Assembly (NCBI GenBank): GCA_002205965.3
Contig: NADL03000784.1
Span: 62,001-126,000, forward strand
Direction: 5' to 3'
DNA: 64,000 nt
Origin: Kappaphycus alvarezii
Taxonomy: Eukaryota; Rhodophyta; Florideophyceae; Gigartinales; Solieriaceae
The notes under the pieces were generated by a model. That model did no database searches. It was not told where the DNA came from and worked only from the letters and a program-made list of their open reading frames with translations. Position numbers and translations under genes: made by a program. Every line of letters begins with the position of its first letter. The stretch's first letter is position 1. This document shows, in pieces, positions 31,003-43,262 of the stretch.

Positions 31003-31503
31003 AAGTTCCTGGTGGAAGTCTAATGTAGGCCATCCAATTCGAGATTTTAATGTCTGACCTAACTGCTGACCGTCGTGCTCCAGGGGCTGGCTTTTCCTTA
31101 TTGCGCCAAGAAAAAGTGTTTACTTATTCTATCTGATGGCTAATAATTCTGGTTTTGGACTTGCTCCGCTTCCCGGTACGGAAGCCCTTATATAGACTTT
31201 TTGTAGCCCCTCTTCAATGTATATACAAGCACTGTACAGTACAGTACAGTGTAGAGTTAGACCACCATAAAAAATAAATCTAGTGGCTACGGTAGAATTT
31301 TGTACTCAATTAATGTAATTTTTTGTTAGATTTGTTACAGTGGGGTATTTAAGACTTTGTATGTTGCACCTGCATATGTCTGTGGTAAAGTAATCGAATA
31401 ATTAATATCATAAAATATCTAGGTACTCCTGCTGAGCTGTCATAGCAAACTGTGTGCTTGCTGCGCTGGAACCATCACCAGTACTTTTGCATAACAATGT
31501 GAA
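31003..31503 (-). repeat. 5' LTR of copia element 1
   Basis: It is the partner of 25172-25575. Relative to that LTR it has about 86 extra bases between CTCAATTAA (about 31310) and TAATATCATAAAATATC (about 31403), and lacks about 17 bases after GAGCTGTCA. It carries a GTACA array at 31231-31250. Confidence 0.8.
31186..31197 (-). promoter_or_regulatory. TATA box in the copia 5' LTR
   Basis: On the minus strand the sequence is TCTATATAAGGGC. It lies about 185 bases from the LTR start in the right orientation for element transcription. Confidence 0.6.
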
Positions 31504-31865
31504 AACATCAAGAGACTCCCCGTGGACTTTACTGTGTCATGACTCTTGGGCCCATCCTCGCCCATGTGCATTTTCCACCTACATTGCATACAATATCAGT
31601 TCACAATTTTGATTCGTTTCCCCAACATTGTCACAGATCACGGAAGACGTGGGTCTAGTGGCGTCAATCATTCTGAGCGCCAACGAGAATGAACAGCAGC
31701 ACAATAACGTAGATAAATTCGATGCCCATTTCACTGGGGCTAGTACAGTTGGTTCAGGGGAAAACCAGGATGCAGTATATTCAACATTCCGTTCCTCTTA
31801 TCGGGAAAGGGTTGGGTGTTTTTACTGTTGGAGGATATAATTGTTCTATCCTAAATTTTTCCGGT

Positions 31866-32012
31866 CAACCACAATCGACTCGGAACGTGGCTGTTAGGAC
31901 AATGGAGACGTACGGGAAGGTTCCAGTGGTTTTAACCCAGAGGCATGGAGCACCAGCAGTGATGTCCAATACATCGTGCCTTCTGGCAGGCTTTGGGCCA
32001 GCCCTTTAGGCC
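31866..32012 (+). pseudogene. LINE-like RT C-terminal fragment
   Basis: It encodes NVAVRTMETYGKVPVVLTQR, then HGAPAVMSNTSCLLAGFGPA, the same C-terminal module as at 22330-22401 and 32266-32703. Only this end of the element is present, as expected for a 5'-truncated non-LTR insertion. Confidence 0.7.
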
Positions 32013-32265
32013 CACGGGTGACACTACCAACTACCTTGAACACGTTTAGCAGGCACCGTGGGATAGCCGAACCGCACTTATAAATATTAAAGAACCAAAT
32101 CGATTGTGACAATCGACTCAAAAAGGTGTGCCGACGTAGTAATGGGCGGAATGATGGGGTAATTTACTTCGCCTTCTGACACTTCTAGCTGAGGGAATCC
32201 AAACAGAGTTCGGAAAGAAGGAAAGGAAAAAACAGAGATAGGTCTGCGCCTCCATGACCCTGTGA

Positions 32266-32490
32266 CTACATCGACCTGTCAAGGCAGGCGAGGAGGCATG
32301 CGGCATTAGACAGTACAGCCAGCGCTGCTTGTCTCTTCATAAAGACCATTTTGGCTCTCGAGCTCTCCATTGCCCTCTTATCGTAATGAGGGAGGAACCA
32401 TGCTCCCCAAAATGCCGCCTGCAGGCCAGCCATTAAGCAGGCCGCATTGGACATGACAGCTGATGCAGCGTGTCTTTGCATTAAAACCAC
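32266..32490 (-). repeat. Duplicated C-terminal module in the RT relic
   Basis: One open stretch encodes the module twice: MQRHAASAVMSNAACLMAGL, then about 30 residues later MKRQAALAVLSNAACLLACL. It is a tandem direct repeat of roughly 150 bases. Confidence 0.7.
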
Positions 32491-34720
32491 CCGAACCTTC
32501 CCTTAAGTCTCCATTGCTCTCACGGTCGCGTTATTTGCCACGTGATTTAGCACTACATATGCATCCGGGTGCCAACCTCCATGAGTGGAGATCGGCACAG
32601 GCACGAGCCCACCTCTGGTGGAGGTCACGGTAAAATATTGATATCTTCTCTGCTTTGCATTTCGCGCTGCAATCAGAGAGGACATCGCGTTGAAGGCCTT
32701 CACTCTCCTGTTGGAGGATCAAGGGGATTCACGTAGGTAGCATCAAAAAAGTCGGCCCTTCCGGTGCTTCCCATAGCTTGGATGTCCGGTCTCGTGGGGC
32801 GGATACCATGGCGTGGCCCTACGACAGGATGACGAGCAGGTCTTGCGAGGTCTTTTGCGAGAAGAGTGATATGGGGATCATGTCTGTTGATCCTGTGGGC
32901 TCCATTCAAGCAGTGCATGAGATGGTCTCCATGTACATCGAGTGTTTCCGGGCGATTCATTCTCAGGCATGGCGTGCCAGTATTGTATATATTTTAGATA
33001 CCACTGCATGTCGTGATCAACCTTTGCTGGAATTTTGCTATATTTTGTATCGAGTACACTAGATACATACACGTCGCACAACTCATAGTGGAACCAATAC
33101 ATGAATGCCGGAACGCAGTGGATAGTATTCAGTACTACTTGATCTAGAATCACCGAATTGTGAAACGCAGTCAGATCAAGATAATTGCCAGCTCAGATCG
33201 TATAACCATGGCTAGGAATCTAGAAATTCACTCGTATATAAGCTACTCGCAGGCGCAATCAAACCTCTGGTTAGAGGTAGCGAGGGATTTTTCCACACCT
33301 AGCACACCCATTCAGCACAGAACTTTTGCGTTCTACCATTTTGCCAGCTGCTATCGCTATTAAAGCTATTCTTTGCAATATTGCCACTGCTCCCGTGACA
33401 CTGGTAACCCTACACAATTTGCTATCAATCTCGAGCATAGCCAAATTATTTAAGGTGAAAATATGGGACTTGACAGTATTATTGAAGCCACACCGAGAAT
33501 TCTCGAGTGTCATTTCTTCTCTGTAGTCCGGGGCATTTGGGACAGCGCACCCATTCATTAGCTTCCAGGAGGGCCATAGATGCGCGAAATGCTTGCCCCC
33601 TGGAATCCCTAAGAGGAATTCGTTCTTGCCTTGCCTCATAAATTGCGTCCGTCGACGTCTTTTGAGATGGTGTTATTTTTGAGCAACTTACACTGAACTT
33701 GATAATCCTAAACGGCAGTTGCGAGGTCGACCACCTCCCATGAGCGCCTGCAGCTGGTTCGTATGTTCCCAGCTCCTATTAAGCTTTGCAAGACCTTGTT
33801 AGGTGATGAGCTAAAAGCCAAGAATGCCTTGGCCGCGACGTTGTTTGCGGAGGTGAGCCCGATCCCAAGACATGATTTTTTCGTGTCCTTGGGTTTGACC
33901 GGTAGCTTGAGTTCTCGGAATACTTCAGAGTCCAGTATTCCCCCTGCCAATTTTCGAACACTCTCCTCCGTCATCCAGTCAAACTCTTCCGCGCCTTCTC
34001 CGGTGCAAGAAGGGGGCACTATGCGCAATATATAGCCTACTTTTTAGACGCCAAAACAGTTACGCAGTAGCTGCACCTCCTCCTGCCTTTTCCTAAGGTC
34101 AGCAATGGTCTCGAGGAACGATCTGAGAGATAAGGCATGTTTTGTAAAGGGCCGTGTGGTGTATTACTCTGTACGGACGGGGGCGTGCAGGACAGAAGTA
34201 CCCTTGCTGTACTCTTGCTTAATCCCGTCTGGGTACATTCTCTGTACTGACCCTGGAGGGGCTTTAGGCCACCAGACAGTGCACTTCGGCAGCGACAAGT
34301 GCAGTCATCTGCTTTCAGCATCCACGAAGCGAAGAATTTCGATCGCTTTGATGACCTGCTAGTGGCGCCCGATAATTTACCCGTCATCGTGGTACCAAAG
34401 GAGAAGTAACAACTTTGCCAAATCTCCGCCCTCCCATTCCTCTGAACTGAAGAGTTCTTGCATTTTGAGTATTAAAGCGTGCAGCACCAGGTCGAAGAGG
34501 AGGCCTCCGAGGTCGTCTCCATGTTGCGTCCTGCAGACGCTTCTTATGATGTGACTGCCCATCCACAGAAATGTGGTCTCGTTTGCGTAACAGTATGAGA
34601 CCCAAGGCTGTAACCCTGGAAGTGGCCGTCTCACCGAGTTCAGTAAAGCGGTTCTGTTGCACATATTTATTAAAAGCGTTCTTGATATCGACCATCAATA
34701 GCCCATACGCTGGATCACTT
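32266..34720 (-). pseudogene. LINE-like (non-LTR) reverse transcriptase relic
   Basis: Reading the minus strand from the right, the RT palm has MVDIKNAFNK, then LPWVSYCYANET and HGDDLGGLLFDLVLHALI (the PLGPLLF-like block), and LLWYHDDG (the Y-x-D-D box) near 34390. Thumb-like sequence follows, then KSCLGIGLTSANNVAAKAFL at about 33830-33890. The C-terminus has LDVHGDHLMHC (zinc-binding-like), GRADFFDATYVNPLDPPTGE and STHGGWHPDAYVVLN. Frames switch often. Between about 33000 and 33640 the match is poor, so there may be an insertion or replaced DNA. Confidence 0.75.
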
Positions 34721-34749
34721 ATCTGAAGCGGCTTTCATTCAAGATAGCT

Positions 34750-35219
34750 TCCAGTGCGAATTATATCAACAGTTTTATGGTGTACTTTCGTTCCAGCGGC
34801 AGGGTGTTACATTAAGACACCCAACCCGTTTTGCGAGCCCAAGTCTCCATAAGAACCAGAGCTACAGCACCGAACGGAGTTTAGGGATTCCTGCGAGCTT
34901 GACGTGTCCGTTGGAAGTGTGAAGACTGAATCGAATAACGGAAGACGATTAAGTATGATCTGCACTAATGCACAAACTTCTGCAGTTGACCATTATCTGC
35001 AGTTTACCGCAAACAGCAGTAAAGTATCTGCAATATTCTTGACATTTCCTGAAAACCTTTCTGATGATCACGAAACTCCTCTGTTTGGCTGATAGTGTAG
35101 TATGTAAGATTTAATGGGGAAAGTCGTTCCTCCCATCGATACGCCCCGCGACTGTCCGAAAATGACCGTAATGTAGACATTGTAGAATGAAAAATTTGTC
35201 CCTTCTTTGATTTGATATC
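34750..35219. other. Spacer between the RT relic and copia relic 2
   Basis: AT-rich DNA with no supported gene. It may contain the eroded 5' part of the copia relic or of the RT element. Confidence 0.35.
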
Positions 35220-37680
35220 ATGGTAAAAAGATTATTTACCCCTCGCACTGTTTCAAACGGGCTCACGAGGAGTATCCCGCATATCACAGAAAACGACATC
35301 ACCGTCTGCTTTGATCATTGGTCTATAATATTCATTAGATGTCGCAGTTCTCATCTCTGTGTTCCCATTCTAGTCTTCAATGAAGTTTACTTAAACCGTT
35401 CAGAGCTATTGAAACTGTACCGCCACTTTTTCCATCCCACCACCCAACAATTGTATGACTATAACAGGAAATAGCGCTCTGGTGAGACAAGAACTGAGAA
35501 ACTGAAGGAGACGTAGGAATTATCGAAACAATTTGATCCATTTAAATGATCTAGAAAGGCCTTATAAAATGTTAAGCTACCCTGGGAACTGAAAACATCA
35601 ACTGTAATGATTTACTACTATTGACAGCATTTATATTGATAACTTACCTGTCATTCGTATCTTAGATGAAATAAAAGGTTGAGCGCTGCAAGATTTCTGA
35701 TGAGCGTCACGACTTCGGATATTTGCATAATCATCACTGAGTGCTGGTTATCTGTGTACACTTGACTTAATCAGATGATTATTGACCAAGGTTAACAATT
35801 TTGGGAGAAATTGACTTACCTTTCAAGAGGACTGGATTTCGTCTCAGGCCAGAATGGAGCAAAATCTCATTCAACTATCAAGTTAGAAGGAAGATATCAA
35901 GAACAGCTGTGGAAGCCGTTCCAAAAAATCAAAGTATGAACCACAGACGTTAATAGGAAACTCGCCATCTCCTGCTCTGTTCACATATTGAAATATGTAA
36001 TGGGACAGGAATGAATTGTTCCATCAGCACTGCTTTTTGTGTTACGCAGACATGAGCTCTTCTAAACTCCACCCGATCCATCTTGTCCCCGTCAAACCAT
36101 AATAAACGGCTCTTAATTCTCTGAAGGAACTTGAAAGCAAGATCACTGACTCAAAGCCACGCCGCACACTGAGGCATGAAATACCGACACCTGGCAATCG
36201 CAGTTGTCAACTTGGAAATAAAGAACGTTTTTGGCGTGAAAATCGTAAAAAAATCCGTACTTGTGAATGGCTACCACCGTTTGAGGTTGAGTGCGTTGAA
36301 TACGAAAGGAAATTTTATCGCAACTCGATACAACGTTTCAACTATTTAATGTCTTTTAGGGTAAACCGTACTACACCAGAAGGCAGCCATCACATGCATT
36401 CATTGTTTATTTGGTTAATTTTTTAGCCCACTTCAGCTCTCCGAATGAGTTGAAAGACATGAACGCAGAGTTCATACAATTGTTAAACTATTGCGCAAAT
36501 ATCTTAGAGATGAAAACAGCAAAGAGAAATAAAATTAGAGATATAATAGAAAATGGAACTTGCAAGGTAGTCTTTCAGGAAAATATACATCCAGATGGAA
36601 ATTTGCTGCTTATAAGCTTAAAGTCGGCAATGAAATCAAACACAGACCGAAATATAAATTATAGAGAACATGATTTCATTAGGAGACCCAAGAATGAACT
36701 GAAGGAATTCATAACATATTCTTCTGCAACCCTCTACACGCAGGTTTTTGCTTGCCGCTTTAAAAAATTGAAACTTCTAGTCGCGAAGTTTTTATGGTAG
36801 ATAATACACGAGCATATTCGCAGTCTGTCGAAAGACTCACCTGAAAATTGTATATCGAGAGGCCAGTGCCAAATATTGAGCTCGATCCAAATTATTTTCT
36901 TCAAAGTTTACGCCAATTTTACGGCCTTTGTGATTCCTGTGATTTTATGACATGCTTCTTTCAATAGTTTCTTCCGTCAAGAACCTAGTGAAGGGGCTAA
37001 GTGTCAATTAAGTCCATGAATTACTAATTGTAAGTTGACCTCAAGAATGTTTCGAAATAAAATAGTAAGGAAAATTTTCAATCCGGACTATAAGGGTGAT
37101 TTCATTTTCGATCAAGATGCGTACCTAAAAAAGTACAGATTATCCCACGGCCTCTGTTACTCTCAAGAATTTATGACAAATTAACATGAAGCTTTTCTCG
37201 CATTTCTAACTACAACTTGGAATGCTTTTTTGAGACCTAAAAACGCCTTTAAATCTCCAAAAGTGTTTTATGTGAACAGAAGAGTGATTTCACGGGAACA
37301 CAAACAGAGCCAGCAAGTATGCTGTCGAACGAAGAGTTCAGCTTAATATTTGTAAGCTGTACAGGGACTAATTGAAGATCTTCGGCTTTTACTGTTCATC
37401 ATTTACAAGTACCGTGTACTTATCGTCACAGATAGGGGAAATCGCATCTTTCGTAAATGAAAATGAAAATGTGGCCTCCATCTCATTAGAGTAATACAAA
37501 TAGAGGCACAGCACTAGATAAGCAATGTATGATGAAGTTATTGCCTTCAATGATGTGTTTAATGTGACTGCTTCACTTTCGAAGGAACCTTCAAAATTTG
37601 TAGGATGAAATTTCCCGTGTCAATTATGTAATGACATCAAAAGTTTGTTCGTACCAAAAGCATCATGTAACTCAAAAGCG
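35220..37680 (+). pseudogene. Ty1/copia relic 2: pre-integrase, integrase, RT and RNase H fragments
   Basis: In order: NRSELLKLYRHFFHPTTQQL (pre-integrase) near 35400-35460. Integrase pieces FYIDNLPVIRILDE at about 35628, then WLSVYT, MIIDQG, and SHSTIKLEGRYQEQLWKPFQ at about 35869-35930. RT at 36430-36800 with VVFQENIHPDGNLLLISLKS and LKEFITYSSATLYTQ. ERPVPNIELDPNYFLQSLRQ and FYGLCDS follow at about 36858-36940. An RNase H trace DEVIAFNDVFNVTASL is at about 37530-37575. Stops are frequent. No LTRs were recognised. Confidence 0.75.
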
Positions 37681-40499
37681 TACCACGCTAACTATTTCAG
37701 CCACAATCGCCGAACAATGCCCTGTCAATGTCGTACTGTGTTCTGTCCAAAACCTACAAAGCGCCCTCTGCATGTCCGTTGTCAATAGTTAGCCCTCCAC
37801 TAGTTCCAAGTGTATAGACCTCAGTGTCCCCGATTTATTTCGGTGGAAAAGACACGTCATGACTCGGAGGCGGACCAAAGCGTAATTTTACGAGGGCTCC
37901 TCGCGCCCGGGTCAGGGAAAACTGGTCGCACTCCCACCTCCACTCGCCCTGCGGACCGTTCCTCTATGGAGCGAATCATGATAAATAGAAATAAAACAAG
38001 AAAAAGATGATGGAAGAGAATTTTACACGATCAGCCAGGCAACCCCGGAACATAAGACGCTGATCAAAAGTATAGAAAGACGGGCGTGCTACTGACAAAA
38101 TTTCATCCCCGTTTCGTACGATTCTTCGCAAGGAGTGTGCTTCATAATTTGGAATTGTCAATTATACTGTGATTTCCGCGTACAGACCACGCGGTACTGT
38201 GCTGTACATCTCGAACACAGTGTAGCACACCTCTGCAGGTAGAATATCCACGAACTGCTCTGCCCATGGACGCAGGGAACATAATCATCGAAAAGTAACC
38301 ATATGCATGACTCCGAAAAATCCGTGATCTCTCTCACGCCAGGACATCAGCCGTCTCACTGCTAAAGAAAATTTGTTCGCCTAAACCAAATATTCCGCAC
38401 TTTTCGTTGACTATTAAGACTGGCCGTACCATCTTACAACTGAATCCAGTTAAATTGGGTAACACGAAAGTACGGGGGCGTCTATATCCCGGTGTTTTCT
38501 AAAATTTTTCAAGATAATGGGTAATGTGGCAGAAATGCTCCGAAGAGGCCAGCTATAAGCCTTTCAGCTAATTTAAAGTACAGCCATGTATTTCTTAAAC
38601 CCCTGTTCCAGTAGTCAGATACCGTTGGCCCTGTCTGTTCTGTACCAAAAATAAACGGCATCGATTTACCCACTCCAACACCCTGTGATTCCAGTTCATC
38701 CCACTTTACTGTATGTCACAGAACTATTTCTGTATTCTAACGTAGATAATAACCTACGCATTGAATAAAAGAAGAGAGGTTACTAGGGGCCGCCTCAAAA
38801 TTAAAGGAAAAAAACTTTATACGCAATTTATCATAATTCATTCGAGTTTTGATGTGAAATAAACGCAAAATCTCTTAAGATTATCGGCAGGCCCACTTCG
38901 GATGCCTTTTGCGCTTCATGTTGCGCTCTAAATTTACCCTACGGGCGGAATAAAAACTTATGGGCTCTAATGATTCTCTACCACCTAAGCAAGATATAGT
39001 TTGACTTGTCTTATCATGCTTAAGAGAGTGATGTATCGGTAATTGAAAACAATGGGAATTTCGGCATCTTTAGAACAATACTTACCGCTCAGTTTCGAAA
39101 GAAAGTCACTCCAGAATAAGAAATAGACGAGATCTTTATTGCCAGATAAAACTTGACGTATAGAAGTGACTTTTTGGAGGAGGCTAATGCTTTCTATAAG
39201 AGAAATAGATTGAATGATTTGGAATAGTTTGAGTTACTCAACTAGAAAGGGAATAATGTAAGATGTTGTCAACTCTCTTACGTAGTACCCACAGCGATTT
39301 ATACTTGCTTGAGAAGACCATTTGAAATTTGTTTATTAGTCAGAGCGAGTTTTCGAAATGACGGAGCGAGATCATATGATTCCATTAATGATTATAAAGA
39401 GGACAGATGCTAAAGAGAGGGGTTCGCAGAGTTCAGAAAACAAGGTCGACCATCCTTACATCAGTTAGGGTAAATGGCCATTTTCGTCAAGAATACATTT
39501 AAGAGAGTGTTTTACTCAATGAAATCTGCGCAAAAGTTTCCATTGAGCCAAAAAACCCTTTTTGGCGATGTGAAAAACAACAAAAACGCACTAGGGTTCA
39601 TAACCGGTCCGCTTCTTAGATTTTTTAAAGCACTTTGCGATTCATTTGCACACCGCACTCGTGGATAGGGAAAGTTGAAACGGTTGAGCAAGTGTGACGA
39701 TTTTGGAGAAAAGACTTTTATTTGTCCTTCGGGTTGTATGTACGGACCAAAATCCGCATAACTCTAGAATCTTGTAAAGAATAGGACCAAGAGAGTCTGC
39801 GAACCCTTGGGTGCAGAAACGGACATAAGTAGAGATAGAAGTGGTTCCACAGCGCTAATTGTCTCCTTTGAGGGTTCAGATTTGCTCTCGCATCATAGCT
39901 TTGAAGTTAATTTCTACTTGTAGGTTTTAGAGTCCAGGGCTCCATCCGCTGGTGGACTGGATGGTAGAGTAAATCCTAAAACACCATTTTATAAGTCATC
40001 ATGCTTCAATTCCTCTGGTTATATAAAACAATAATGAGGAAGAGTCGAGCTATACTTAAAGTGACACATGAAACTGAGAATGGAGAAAGAACTCAGAGTT
40101 TAGCAGTTGTCAATCCCAGGATAGGTTGTTGTAGGGACCAGGAGTTAGATGTGATGGAGCTAGTGGAAGGTGAAAAATCGGGCTTCATCGATAGTTAATA
40201 GATTATCTCCTCTTCATATCACCATTTTAGTGTGCTGCACATTAATTTAACTACAATGGAAGACTAAAAGTTAACATATTTGATTTCTTGACGAAAAAAC
40301 TTTTGCCTTTTTCGCCATGTTCCCGGCTATTTTTAAACATTGGTGGAAATTAAATCCTAACTCCAAAAATTAAATGAGACATTAACCCTGAATTTAATTT
40401 AGAAACTAATCTGACAGTTTGATTCGGAACAAAAATGTTGTTAACCAAAATTATAAGAAATTACTTTAAATTTTGCATGCACGACTCCTCCAATTTAAA
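37681..40499. other. AT-rich stretch without recognised features
   Basis: I find no gene or element I can name. A GC-richer patch at about 37820-37980 stands out from its surroundings and encodes no known motif. Short frames at 39474 and 40001 have no family resemblance. It is probably eroded transposon DNA. Confidence 0.45.
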
Positions 40500-43262
40500 G
40501 TGACACATATTAACCGGTAAATTTCTAGGTAAAAATCCGATTTACACAAAGAGAAAAACCAGATTCAGTGAATTTTCTTAATCAATCTGGTTACAACGTG
40601 TGAGCCAAGAAGAAAACGAACTATCAATAGATTTAACTCTCGCATACAAAAATGACTTTCGAAACGTTCAAACGGCTTACCAATAAGCACAAATTAGAAT
40701 GGGGTATTTTTCAACTCCAATTGCGGGGCAATTGGGTGAAGCAAACATTCATCGGGATTTCGAGGACCAAGTAACTTGCTGCGGTAGGGTCTTTTTCAAT
40801 CTACAGAGCGTAAAAGGTATTTAGATAGATAGAACATGAGTACCTGTTGAAACCCAGAAGTACCGCGATTTAGAAGGATAAAACGGGGAAGAGCATCGTC
40901 TCGAAGCATCAAATCAGGTAAAATTTACGAATAGTTTTAATTTTGACAGTAAGAAAGCTTGTGAGCGACTCGTTCAATGTTATTGCTTAGGTTGATTACT
41001 ATATAAGAGACTCGTTGTGACCCGTAACATCGCTGAGTTGCAGAGATGTTCCAGCTTCACCTTATGAAATAATGACTAGTATTTATCAAGCATTTCGAAG
41101 AAGCTCAACATCAGTAGGCGGAGCGGCCATGGCAGCTTTAAAGATTTTGCGGGTTAGAGATCTTGGTAGAGAGCGGCGTTCTTTGAGCCTTCGAGGTCGC
41201 TGAATTTATTTATGTTCCATATGTGTTTGCTAAACTGCAGAAACGGGGTGTTTTATCAAAGGTGTGAGACCTAAGGGGCGACTAATTCGAGTATAGGAAG
41301 TTCTAGCAGCGGATAGATAGTTACGAACGGATCCGGTACTCACTTGAGATTCATCAAAGAGCCAAAAGAGAAAATGAAGTAAAGTTTCTTTGAATCCCTA
41401 CAACAGGTCAATTACACCCTCAGTACAAACGTTAACCAATTATTTCCAAAGCATTTCGTTTGAGCCCCATGTATTCGTGATAAAGCCTTGGGTATGAGCC
41501 TTGCAATTTTAGTCCCTCCTGAGGTGTTCTCTATTTCGGCAGCTTTAAGCACTTATTGATGTAAATAAAATGCGAGTGGTAGCGATCGTAATTTTTCTGC
41601 GATAATTTACGAACGGTGATATTGCACAGTGGGAAGGGCATCGACGACAGAGCTCACAGCGGTGAAAGGTATAAATTGCTGGAAGTAAGCACGTATTGGT
41701 GTGGCAGTTGGCACAGACTGAAGAAACATGATTGGGAGGCCAACACGGCGTTACTAAGATCTATTTCGGATTTTATGAGATAGTATTGACCGCGGTTAGC
41801 AGTGAAAACTTCGACGGCGGGTTCCGAAAGTTGATTTCGGCTCTGCAATCTCGAGAAAAGGGATCTACGGCGAGAAATCGGTGAGACTAAAACTCTTGAA
41901 TATGCAGTTGGTGCTGTCGGAGAGCCTGTTGATCATCGGCGAAGGAGCCTCGAAGAGATGATGAAGTGGTTCTGTATCGATCTGGTAATTGTAGAGTGTC
42001 TCCATTGTAGCAGTCGGTCGACGAAGCTACTGACTGCCGATGGCAGACACTGCGATTATACATTGATACCGATCATTAGGAGAAAAATTTTTGGCTTACT
42101 GAGCTCTCTAATTAAGGGTAACGACTTGGTGGTCCATTGAGTATATATACCACTGCTTGACTATCATCACAAATCTTGAGATAAGTACCGCTCTTCAACA
42201 ATGAAGCAAACGCGCTAATATTGTCCGTATCGGCATCTAACTCCGAAAAATTTATTGGGTTCGCTCTATGTGCGGGGTCCCAGAGTCTGCGAGCTTCCCA
42301 ATAGCATTGCATCCCTGGTCTCAGATCCGATCCTAATGTTCCTCACTGACCGACTCCTATTGGCGCTTTTAGGTGTAGGGCCAGTGTTGGCTGTGGATTT
42401 GCGAAAGATATCTCCGCAGAAATGATTTTTAGGTCCCTCTGGAAGAGCATATTCCAAAGAGCTGCATGTGGAAACCTCAAAAGTTTCCGTATCTTCTGCA
42501 AATTTTTCTTGGGAGAGTCTTAGAATGATCCGGTGTAGAATAGAGAGAGTTTTATAGCGAGTGAAGGTGCTAAGCATCTAGAAATTGTTCAGTTTATAAA
42601 CGTTGGCGTATTGTTGTGGTGTAGCGAGTGTTTCGGCAACAGCAGTAGCAGAAGGCGAGGTCAGCGTAAACTGCAGGACGCAGGACGCCTTTCTTGTAAC
42701 CCTCGAAGTTATTTGAAGCTCTAATGGTATGATAAGATGCTGGGGATTCTGAAATAGCTTCGGTAGCATGCTCGAGGGTAGAAGTGTTTAAAGGTTCAGA
42801 ACAAACCTAGGGCAAGTTGAAGATCTTAAAGAGCTGAGTTCCCATGCAAATAACCTTGTTATTGAAGGCTTGGAAGCGAGAATTGTAGGACTGATATGAT
42901 TCCGGGGCTGTTTACAGAGATGAGAACAAGCGAAAACTTGAGGAGCCAAAACAATTCCACAGAGGTTCAAAGTTGAAGGATATATAGCCCTGTCAAACCT
43001 GTGGTGATCTTGATCCAACTCCAGTTGCGCAAGCGGGAGGACGGATACGTGAAATTCATCCAGATACCTACAGTAAGAAGATGCACCCAAGACAGCGAGT
43101 GTATGGCGTAAAAGGGTAATCTATTTACGTTGACTTCAACCAAGTTTCTTACAGTAAGACGATACAGACTTGAATCCGTGACTTGCTAAGAGTTGTAGGT
43201 CACAGCCACGTGCAAACCCCTTATATTATGTACCCAAAATTTTCCAAGTAAAGTATTTTCTC
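40500..43262 (-). mobile_element. YR retrotransposon, copy 2 (older, internally deleted)
   Basis: It aligns with copy 1 on the opposite strand. The A1 repeat with TATA box is at 43262 to about 42930. A segment without match follows to about 42580. RNase H sequence (SLEYALPEGPKNHF, WEARRLWDPAHRANPINFSE, IC-DDSQAVVYIL) spans about 42577-42110. The recombinase runs from about 41360 to 40600, and a B1-like TTTTTCTCTTTGTGTAAATC is near 40550. The polymerase part of RT is missing. The copy is richer in A and T than copy 1 and full of stops, but several single-base deletions of copy 1 are absent here. Confidence 0.8.

Larger units (their letters stand above)
25172..31503 (-). mobile_element. Ty1/copia LTR retrotransposon 1, decayed but complete in outline
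   Basis: Diverged direct LTRs enclose gag, zinc knuckle, protease, integrase, reverse transcriptase and RNase H, in that order on the minus strand, which is the copia order. Every gene has stops or frame changes in both directions. No target-site duplication could be fixed because the LTR edges have drifted. Confidence 0.88.
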
